From Schistocerca nitens (taxonomy: Eukaryota > Arthropoda > Insecta > Orthoptera > Acrididae): a DNA stretch of 64,000 nt. The notes under the pieces are model-generated. The model searched no databases and was not told the DNA's origin. It worked only from the letters and a program-made list of their open reading frames with translations. This document shows, piece by piece, positions 55,944 to 64,000 of the stretch. The first letter of the stretch is position 1. The number at the start of each line of letters is the position of its first letter. The position numbers and the translations under genes are program-made. Location of the stretch: positions 540,041,383 through 540,105,382 of the forward strand of contig NC_064621.1 in the NCBI RefSeq assembly GCF_023898315.1, written 5' to 3'.

Positions 55944-56089
55944 TACTAACGGGAAAATTCACTTGCGCTTCCATGGGACCTGTGGTAACCGAAGGCACCT
56001 GCAACACTAATCTGCAACACTGCGCCGACGCGGACTCTTCGAGTATTTGCTGCACTAAATGATTATAAAAAGTGTTGTTATTAAGCTAT

Positions 56090-56455
56090 TTTTAAACGTG
56101 TACAGGTGTTATAAATATAATATAAGTGTTGTTGAATTAATGGAAGTGTTAGTGAAGTATAAAATAAGATTAAACGGGGTAGAAGCGTATTTTTCTTCTC
56201 GCGCCTGTAGCACGAACCCTAGGCCTAATTTCACGCGCGCGAATCGTAAGTAAGCAGTGAATTAAACTTATAGATAAACGTTTCCAGTTGGTATAAATAT
56301 AATATAAGTGTTGTTACATTAGTGGAAGTGTTAGTGAAGTGTTAAAGAAGATTAAACGGGGTAAGAAGTTTATTATCCTTCTCGCGCCTATAGCACGGAT
56401 TTTAGGCTTAATTTCACGCGCGCGTATCGTAAGTAAACAGTGAGTTATATGTAAT
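56090..56455 (+). repeat. Two tandem ~185-bp repeats in the LINE 5' region
   Basis: Unit 1 (about 56090-56275) and unit 2 (about 56276-56455) share GGTATAAATATAATATAAGT-like, GTGGAAGTGTTAGTGAAGT, AGATTAAACGGGGTA, CTTCTCGCGCCT and TTTCACGCGCGCG in order. Tandem 5' monomers often act as promoter units in LINEs; that role here is inference. Confidence 0.85.
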
Positions 56456-56576
56456 CACCAGTTTTTTTTATTCAGTACTCTTTAAATTTATTTATATCTG
56501 CCTGAGTAGTTTCTAGGGTCCTTTGTTTACGTTTTAGTCACTACTTAAATCAGCTTATACGATTTCTGTTTTTACC

Positions 56577-57591
56577 ATGAGTGAGAAGTGTGTGACATGC
56601 CGTAGGATCGTTAGTTCCGGGGTATGGTGTGATGGGTGCTGTAGTTTCTTTCATTGGGGCGAATGTAGTGGCGTGGGAAATGGGGACATAAATGAAGCTC
56701 ACCAGTGGTATTGTAGGATCTGCAGGAGAGGTAGGAAAATACTGGAACAGGAAGGGAAAATTTCAGCTCTTCAAGCTGACCTAGACAAGGCAAGGGAGGA
56801 TCTGGACAGGTTAAAGAGGGAGAAGGGTGAACAGAGGTGGGAAGTGGCAACAGGTAATAGGGGGAACAGGCAAAGGAGAGCATCAGACAGCTTTGTCATA
56901 AATCTTGAAAATAGATTTGACCTGTTGCCTCAGTCAGAATCGGATGAGCCTCATGTAGCTGAAGCTGTAGAAAGGGCACAACAAGCTTTCAAGGACTTGA
57001 AGAAGGTAGGGAAATTTGTAAAGAGAAAGAAAGTTCTGTTGTTAGGTAGTTCCCATGGTAGAGGTGTTGGCCAACTACTGCAGGAAAATCTAGGTCCAGA
57101 GTACCATGTCACAAACTTTTTCAAGCCTAGTGCAGATCTGGGTCAGGTAACAGAGGATGTAGGTGCTTTATGCAAGGATTTCACAAAGGAGGATGCCGTG
57201 GTTATAGTGGGTGGTCCGGGAAATAGCATTGACAGAGACTGAATATTCCATAGAGAGTGACCTGGTGAAGATAGCGTCAGCAACGAAGCATACGTGTGTG
57301 GGATTTGTGTCTGTGTTGAGACGCCATGATCGGCCTCATTTGAACTCTTCCGTAGGGAGGGTGAACTTGGAGTTGGAGTGGCTGCTTAGGACGGATATAG
57401 GGTCCCATATTGGTTTGATTCCTATGGATGCTATCGATAGGTGGGACTACACTAGGCATGGCCTTCACCTCAATAGGAAAGGGAAGGGAAAACTGTCTGG
57501 GTTGATTGCAGAAAACTTAAGGGGGGACACTGGCACAAGTGGTAAAATACCAGTGGTCACAGGTGTCAGAGGGATGCCTTTTTTAGGATAG
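56577..57591 (+). pseudogene. LINE ORF1: PHD finger plus esterase, one frameshift
   Basis: From the ATG at 56577 the frame gives a PHD-type finger (C5, C8, C18, C21, H26, C30, C46, C49), a charged coiled-coil-prone stretch (about 51-90), and then an esterase start KKVLLLGSSHGRGVGQLL (nucleophile Ser in GSSHG, near residue 155). The frame ends at 57240-57242. The continuation (ESDLVKIASATKHTCVGFVS, then YTRHGLHLNRKGKGKL with the catalytic D-H region) is open in another frame to 57591, so a single frameshift lies at about 57230. The protein would bind RNA in the retrotransposon RNP; the esterase role is not established. Confidence 0.88.
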
Positions 57592-57599
57592 GGAAGGGG

Positions 57600-60500
57600 G
57601 AAAGAAAACGAGTTTTAAGACAGATTGGCAGACACACTCAGTTTGAGAAAACAGATGAACAGGAGTCAGATTGTATCATACAGCCTCCATTTAAACAGTG
57701 TTTAACAGAAAGTAATCAGAAACTGCCAGTTCATCTTCGCCAAAGCAGTTACAATCCCATTAGTAGGCAGTATCAGTTATCTTTATTACACCAGAACATT
57801 CCGGGACTTAGAAATAAAGTTGATGAACTACTCATTTGTATCGATGAAATGAATTCATCTAACCAAATTGACATAATCTGCCTCTCTGAACATCAAGTGA
57901 CCACTGATATAGATATGTTAGACATTTCAGGACTTAAGATAGCTTCCTACTTCTGCAGAGTAGATATGGATGGAGGAGGAGTTGCCACATTTATCAAAAA
58001 CTGCCATAAATCAAGAACATTGACATTAATAAATTCTGTTTAGAGCAGCATCTAGAAGCATGTGCAACAGAAGTCGAGTTCCATAACAGATCCTATATAA
58101 TAATAACTATTTACCGAGCACCTGCAGGAAATTATAATCTATTCTTAGATCATCTAGAAGCTCTTTTGGGTTATTTAACAGGAAGAAACAAAGAAATTTT
58201 GATTGCTGGTGACTTTAATACAGATTTTCTAATGCAATCTTCCAGTAAACATTCACTGCAGTTAGTAATGTTGTCTTTCAATCTAACTCACACTGTAAAC
58301 TTTCCAACTAGGATCACTAAATCCTCAAGGACAGCCATTGATAACATTTTTATAGACAAATCAAAGGAACAAAATCATATCATAAAACCTGTTATAAATG
58401 GACTATCGGATCATGACATGCAGCTCCTTGTTTTAGATGTAAATTCCAAGCAGATTATCAAGACTGCTAAATCTGAGTACAGGAGAGTAGTCAATCAACC
58501 AAAAATTGAGTGTTTTAGGAAACTGCTCAAAGATATGAACTGGAAAGATGTTTATAGTGCTCATGACATGAATGAAAAATATGACACATTCATGAACAAT
58601 GTCAGTACCATGTTTGAAAACTGTTTTCCTCTAAAAGTTACTCAAATTAAACAGAAGTCTATAATAAAACCATGGATTACACAAGGAATAAAGATTTCCT
58701 GTAAGACAAAAAGGAAAATGTATCTGTCGACCAAGAATAGCTCCAATGCTGATGATTTAGCTAAATACAAGGAATACTGTAAAACATTAAAAAAAGTAAT
58801 TCAGACGTCTAAACAAATGCACTACGAGAAGAAGATAGCAATGTCAGGGAACAAAATAAAAACAATATGGGATATAGTGAAAGAGCAGACTGGTAGAACC
58901 AGAAAGGAACAGGAGCAAATAGCACTAAGGGTAGATGACACATTAGTAACTGATGGGCATAGTGTGGCAAATCTATTTAACAAGTACTTTATATTCGTTA
59001 CTGATAGAATGGGACTTTCAGGATCGGTAAATAATGCCCTTGAATATCTGAAACTAGCCTTCACAAATAGCTTCAAGTACATGAATATATCACTCACTTC
59101 ACCAAAAGAAATAACGTCCATAATAAAATCTTTAAAAACAAAGCATTCTAGTGGGTACGATGAAATATCAACAAAGTTAATTAAGGCATGTTCTTGTGAG
59201 TTTAGTACAATTCTAAGTTACTTGTGTAACCAATCAATTATAACTGGGACATTTCCTGACTGGCTAAAATATGCAGATGTTAAGCCTCTATTCAAGAAAG
59301 GGGATATAGAGATACCATCAAACTACAGACCGATTTCACTTTTGCCAGCATTCTCAAAAATTTTAGAAAAAGTAATGTACAGGCAGCTGCTCAACCATCT
59401 GACCACAAACAACATATTATCAAGAACACAGTTTGGATTTCTGATAGGTTCTGATATCGAGAAGGCTATTTACACCTACAGTGAAAATGTACTTATTTCA
59501 TTAAATAACAAATTACAAGCAGCAGGTATTTTCTGTGATTTGTCAAAGGCATTTGATTGTGTGAACCACAACATCCTTTTAAGTAAATTAGAGTTCTATG
59601 GTGTCACGGGCAGTGCTGCAAAATGGTTCAAGTCATACCTCACTAACAGGAAACACAGGGTGTCAGTGCAAGGGACTAGTGAATTAAGTCATCATTAATC
59701 ATCAGAATGGGAAGAAATTACATGTGGTGTCCCACAAGGATCCATCTTAGGGCCATTGCTTTTTCTTGTGTACATTAATGATCTCTCATCAGTTACACTG
59801 CCAGAAGCAGAGTTCGTTTTGTTTGCAGATGACACAAGTATTGCAATAAATAGTATGTCAAGTGTAGTTCTATAAAGATCTGCTAATGATATTTTCATGG
59901 ATATTAATAAATGGTTTAAAGCTAACTCACTGACATTAAACTTCGAAAAGACTCACTATATGCAATTCAGAACCTGTAAGAGGTTTCCACCCAGCATATG
60001 CATAAAATACGAAGAAGAGCAGATAGAAGAGGTAGACAGTCTTAAATTCCTGGAATTACAACTTGATAATAAATTCAGTTGGGAAGAGCACACCACAGAA
60101 CTGCAGAAACGCCTTAACAAATCTGTATTTGCAATTCGAGTGTTAGCAGACATAGGCGACATAAAAGTGAAAAAGCTTGCATACTTTGCCTACTTTCATT
60201 CCACAATGTCGTATGGTATATTTTGGGGTAACTCTTCAAGTCAAACAAAAGTTTTCAGAGTCCAAAAGCGTGTAATACGTATTATTTGTGGAGTAAGCTC
60301 ACGGACGTCTTGTAGAAACCTCTTCAAAGAACTGGGTATACTAACTACTGCCTCTCAGTATATTTACTCCTTAATGAAATTTGTCCTAAATAATATATCT
60401 CTTTTCCCAACAAACAGCTCAGTTCATACATACAATACCAGGAACAAAAATGATCTGCACAAGGACTTAAAAGCACTTACTTTAGTTCAAAAAGGGGTCC

Positions 60501-60646
60501 ACTACTCAGGAACACTCATCAATAATTTGCCAGTAAACATAAAAAATTTAGTTACAAATAAAGATCAGTTTAAAAGGAGCCTGAAAGACTTACTAGTGGC
60601 CAACTCCTTCTACTCCATTGACGAATTTTTTAATAGAAACAAATGA
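57600..60646 (+). pseudogene. LINE ORF2: endonuclease plus reverse transcriptase, damaged
   Basis: Apurinic-type endonuclease motifs: LLHQNIPGLRNKVDELL (57785 on), IICLSEHQV (catalytic Glu), [23 protein letters not shown], and [12 protein letters not shown] motifs: [73 protein letters not shown] and VLFADDTSIA (catalytic FADD). A frameshift lies near 58020 and in-frame TAA codons at 59696-59698 and 59873-59875; otherwise the frame is continuous to TGA at 60644-60646. It would nick DNA and prime reverse transcription in the nucleus. The true start is not clear. Confidence 0.9.
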
Positions 60647-60770
60647 TGTATTGTATATATTCATACTATTAGTATTGTTATTTCAGCTTAAAAAAAATTG
60701 ACATGTTCCACATCCACGAGGATCTCCTCAGCACGGATCTATGGAACGAAAACTAATCTAATCTAATCCA

Positions 60771-60960
60771 AACCATGACAAGTATGGACTACGTGAACAT
60801 TATTGCTGGGCACTTTCATCCATTCAGCTTGATGTCTTCACCGACGGCGATGGCATCTTCCAACATGATAACTGCCCACGTCACAAGACGATAATCGTGA
60901 TAACATTTATTGAGGAGCGTGGTGGTGAGCTCACGTTGGCGATGGTCGCAAATTCCGCAC
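60771..60960 (+). mobile_element. Tc1-like transposase fragment
   Basis: A plus-strand frame reads YVNIIAGHFHPFSLMSS in one frame and IFQHDNCPRHKT-like residues in another, the second catalytic-Asp region of a Tc1-like element. Only about 190 bp remain. It immediately follows the LINE tail, so it may be the LINE's insertion target. Confidence 0.5.
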
Positions 60961-61045
60961 CCACAAAACACCAGTCTTATTGCTGTATAGGAAACAGAAC
61001 TTACGAAGATTTCCTTAGTAATATTTCATAATTACTCGTGATACT

Positions 61046-61084
<39 letters not shown>

Positions 61085-62078
61085 ATACATACATACACAC
61101 GGGCGTGCGCACGTACACAAAGTGCAGTCAAGAGCAGAGAAAATAAAATAGTTCCAGAATAAAATTGTTGTTCATCAGCAATTCAGTAACTCTCGCGTGC
61201 AAAGAAGTACGTGAGTCACAGCCTTCTAATTCGAACTAACTGGGTACTCCTTAACTGTTTGAGCTCTGAGTCCGTATAAAGTACAAAGGGCTTCATTCCT
61301 TTTCATTCCTCATTGTTTCTCCCAAAGTGTACTGCTCAAGGGATTTTATTCGGTTTTACGTTTCTTTAACGACTTCTGAAAAAGGCATCATAAGCAAACA
61401 ACACAATGCTTAGCCTTGTTGCCATGAAGTCGTTATGGAGTCGCATTGTGAAGCTTATGTCACACTGCATAAATTTTCCAAGCGCAACCGGCTCGAAAAA
61501 TATTGGTGCACTTCCTGGTATTCCTTGCAGCAACAGCGGCAAAACGGATATTACTGTCAGTGGCTGTACATTGCATTGCAACTCTTCAGCTTTCTGCCGT
61601 AATCAAAGAATAAGAGGAGCTAGGGTGTATCCCTAAAGGGAAAACGTACAACCTTACCAGCTGCAGAGAATGCACATTAGATTTCTGATCACGGAATCAT
61701 CAAACGTATGACGCCGAATCTCGTAAGCTGTCGAACTCGCTGAAATGCTTTTTTTCTTCATTGATTACCAAGGTACCCGATCTCTCCTCCAATGCTGCCT
61801 ATCGTACTGCATTTCCTGTGTACATCGTCGGACAAAGCACCAAGAAGACATGATCGGATATCTGTGTAACTTCATACGCATACACACCATCGACTGGTAT
61901 GTAAATGATTAGAGCTGCAATTCCTCTGTGACAGATCAGCTACCAGAATTAAATAGCGTTGTCCGTCTTTAGTGTTGTTTCCAGGCCTGGCGGGCTATAC
62001 AAGGCGAGCGAACACGGTCAGATGTTGAGTGACCTCTGAGGAGATGCTCATGTGACACAGCGATATTAGCTACTGGCT
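60961..62078. other. Spacer with (CA)n microsatellite
   Basis: A CA tract lies at 61046-61083. Elsewhere no supported gene or repeat. Confidence 0.4.
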
Positions 62079-62184
62079 TGAAATCTGAAAGGGGGCTCAA
62101 TGTGAGTCTCAATGTGGCCTGCTGGTTTAATTGGAATCTGAAAGGGGGCTCAATGCGGGTCTCAGTGTGACCTGCTGGTTTAAT
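62079..62184 (+). repeat. Two tandem ~53-bp repeats
   Basis: AATCTGAAAGGGGGCTCAAT followed by GACCTGCTGGTTTAAT (with a few differences) occurs twice in direct succession, at about 62079-62131 and 62132-62184. Confidence 0.85.
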
Positions 62185-62199
62185 CTTGCGTACAGATGT

Positions 62200-62601
62200 G
62201 ACAGTGGGCCGGTGACTGACTGCTTGGGAACCTGAGGGCCGACATATTCGTCAAGGTTCCAACAGGACAATGCGACAACCACACGTCCAGAATTGCTACA
62301 GAGTGGCTCCAGAAACCCTCTTCTGAGTGTAAACACTTCCGCTGGCCACCAAACTCTCCAGACATGAACATTATTGAGCACATCTGGGATACCTAGTAAC
62401 GTGCTCTTCAGAAGAGATCTCCACCTCTCGTACTATCACGGGTTTATGAACAGCCCTGCAGGTTTCATGGTGTCAGTTCCCTGCAGCACTACTTCAGACG
62501 TTAGTCGAGTCCATGCCACGCCCGTGTTGCGGCACTTGTGTGTGCTCACGGGGCCCTACACGGTATTAGGCAGGTATAGCAGTTTGTTTGGCTCTTCAGT
62601 G
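62200..62601 (+). mobile_element. Tc1-B distal fragment
   Basis: It contains ACAGGACAATGCGACAACC and CCAGACATGAACATTATTG (second and third catalytic boxes) and ends with the terminal repeat TTTGGCTCTTCAGTG. It is the end of Tc1-B missing in the other short fragments. The 5' two thirds are absent. Confidence 0.82.
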
Positions 62602-62636
62602 TGTATGTCAAACTATTCCGTGTGTTCAGACCTCCA

Positions 62637-63757
62637 TTAACTGTCTGCACTGAGGAACCGCATCAAACGCTTTTTGGGAATCACAGAATATGGAATCTGC
62701 CTGTTGCCTTCAATCTGTGGCTTGCAGGATACCACGTGAGAAAAGGGCAAGCTGAGTTTCGCGTACGTGCTGCTAAGACACACGCGGATGATGCTGTAGT
62801 ATACAGAGAAGTTGCAGCGTTATAAAATTGTAGCGAAATGCAGGAAGATCTGCAGCGGATAGGCACTTGGTGCAGGGAGTGGCAACTGACCCTAACATAG
62901 ACAAATGTAATGTATTGCGAATACATAGAAAGAAGGATCCTTTATTGTATGATTATATGATAGCGGAACAAACACTGGTAGCAGTTACTACTGTAAAATA
63001 TCTGGGAGTATGCGGGCGGAACGATTTGAAGTAGGATGATCATATAAAAGTAATTGTTGGTAAGGCGGGAGCCAGGTTGAGATTCAGCCGGCCGGAGTGG
63101 CCGAGCGGTTCTAGGCGCTACAGTCCGGAGCCGCGCGACCGCTGCGGTCGCAGGTTCGAATGCTGCCTCGGGCATGGATGTGTGTGATGTCCTTAGGTTA
63201 GTTAGGTTTAAGTAGTTCTAAGTTCTAGGGGACTGATGACCACAGATGTTAAGTCCCGTAGTGCTCAGAGCCATTTGAGCCCAACAAAGGAGGTGGCTTA
63301 CAAAACACTCGTTCGACCTATACTCATCAGTGTGGGATCCGTACCAGATTGGGTTGACGGAGGAGATAGAGAAGATCCAGAGAAGAGCGGCGCGTTTCGT
63401 CACAGTGTTATTTGGTAAGCGTGACAGCGTTACGGAGATGTTTAGCAAACTTAAGTGGCAGACTCTGCAAGAGAGGCGCTCTGCATCGTGGTGTAGCTTG
63501 CTGTCCAAGTTTCGAGAGGGTGCGTTTCTGGATGAGGTATCGAATATATTGCTTCCCCCTACTTACATCTCCCGAGGAGATCACGAATGTAAAATTAGAG
63601 AGATTCGAGCGCGCACGGAGGCTTTCCGGCAGTCGTTCTTCCCGCGAACCATACGCGACTGTAACAGGAAAGGGAGGTAATGACAGTGGCACGTAAAGTG
63701 CCCTCCGCCACACACCGTTGGGTGGCTTGCGGAGTATAAATGTAGATGTAGATGACA
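62637..63757 (+). mobile_element. Jockey-like LINE with inverted 5' segment
   Basis: Bases about 62637-62770 read on the minus strand as RETQLALFSRG and DSIFCDSQKAFDAVP, the first RT-aspartate region. From about 62780 the plus strand continues as ADDAVVYREVAAL, NCSEMQEDLQRIGTWCREWQ, then VGQAG-type residues, GLTEEIEKIQRRAARFVTVL, and the 3' end GGTGGCTTGCGGAGTATAAA with TGTAGATGTAGATG. It is the same subfamily as 27361-29243. A SINE-A interrupts it. Confidence 0.85.
63086..63279 (+). mobile_element. SINE-A
   Basis: Complete SINE-A. No target duplication is seen, and roughly 25 bp of LINE sequence expected at the junction are missing, so a small deletion accompanied or followed insertion. Confidence 0.9.
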
Positions 63758-63759
63758 CT

Positions 63760-64000
63760 CGTAAAAATCGGGCAACCCATCAGGACATCTGGCAGCACCA
63801 TCAGCGAGGCTCGCCTGCACGATGCTTCCGGACGGAACTCGTGTCTGGGCGTCGGCACGTGTGGCTTCCCGCAGTCCGACCCCGGGCCAGATCTGCCCTT
63901 CTGTCACTGCGCTCAGTTGCAGCCCAGGCGCCACCTGGCTTTCTCCCGCGGCCTGCGCCTGCCTAACGACAGCCTGGAGGAGGAGGTGCGAGGCGACGCA
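63760..64000. other. GC-rich unique sequence at window edge
   Basis: Open in more than one frame and CpG-rich. One plus frame contains SRGLRLPNDSLEEEVRGDA just before the window ends, which could be a host exon continuing outside, but no domain is recognised and no splice sites are supported. Confidence 0.25.

Larger units (their letters stand above)
55950..60770 (+). mobile_element. Nearly full-length CR1-like LINE
   Basis: A two-ORF non-LTR retrotransposon of about 4.8 kb. ORF1 combines a PHD-type zinc finger, coiled coil and SGNH-type esterase, an arrangement known from CR1-like LINEs; ORF2 has an endonuclease and RT. The 5' region holds tandem repeats, and the 3' end has the tail CTAATCTAATCTAATC at about 60752-60769. 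Coding damage is limited to about four changes. The 5' limit is approximate and no target duplication was identified. Confidence 0.87.

Noticed and set aside
1-64000. CRISPR arrays, operons, bacterial genes or phage
   Set aside because: No regularly spaced repeats with spacers and no prokaryotic gene layout; the content is eukaryotic transposons throughout.

Overview
The window is eukaryotic, repeat-dominated DNA from an arthropod, most likely an orthopteran (grasshopper or locust) with a very large genome. The basis is the crowd of Tc1/mariner transposons, jockey-like, RTE-like and CR1-like LINEs, a Penelope-like element, tRNA-derived and 5S rRNA-derived SINEs, and long spacers without genes. 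The species call is inference. I found no convincing intact host protein gene, tRNA gene, rRNA gene, CRISPR array or operon. The only intact long reading frame with a recognisable product is a Tc1-type transposase at 38927-39949 (minus strand).

Labels used here are local. SINE-A has a class II tRNA-Leu-like head and a tail starting GATGTCCTTAGGTTAG and ending GAGCCATTTGAACCATTT. SINE-A' has the same tail on a different tRNA head. SINE-B to SINE-I are other tRNA-derived families. Tc1-A, -B, -D, -E, -F, -M, -N and mariner-G are separate transposon families. 5S-SINE has a head resembling 5S rRNA.

Layout: 0-6 kb holds a LINE tail, Tc1-A and Tc1-B; Tc1-B carries a 5S-SINE that carries a SINE-A. 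6.4-11.1 kb is one mariner-G copy split by a Penelope-like element (itself holding a tRNA-like foldback), two SINE-A and a SINE-B containing another SINE-A. 11.5-16.6 kb has Tc1-M, jockey-like LINE pieces, a hairpin-bearing TIR element and a DD41D mariner-like transposon. 17-20 kb has a CpG-rich stretch with an NRF-1-type palindrome, a SINE-in-SINE and a solo LTR fossil. 20.6-25.1 kb is a LINE split by Tc1-E copy 1, followed by Tc1-D copy 1. 25.4-27.2 kb is a probable LTR/leader fossil. 27.4-37.7 kb is a patchwork of LINE fragments, SINEs and microsatellites. 38.7-41.8 kb is Tc1-F, split by the intact Tc1-E copy 2, a SINE inside a SINE, and SINE-C. 42-50 kb has 5S-SINE subfamily 2, SINE-A copies, a 963-bp TIR element with Pol III-like boxes in both arms, and mariner-G copy 2. 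51-55.9 kb has LINE fragments and Tc1-D copy 2. 56-60.8 kb is a nearly full-length CR1-like LINE (PHD plus esterase ORF1; endonuclease plus RT ORF2). 62-64 kb is Tc1-B and LINE debris, then GC-rich unique sequence.

The elements do not form a pathway. They record successive insertions: many SINEs have clear 8-15 bp target-site duplications and many DNA transposons have TA duplications, so the relative order of insertion can be read directly. I saw no convincing previously undescribed functional system. The most informative items are the intact Tc1-E transposase with an unusual 32-residue D-E spacing, the two inverted-arm elements carrying tRNA-like promoters, the swapped-head SINEs, and the tandem 5' repeats of the CR1-like LINE.
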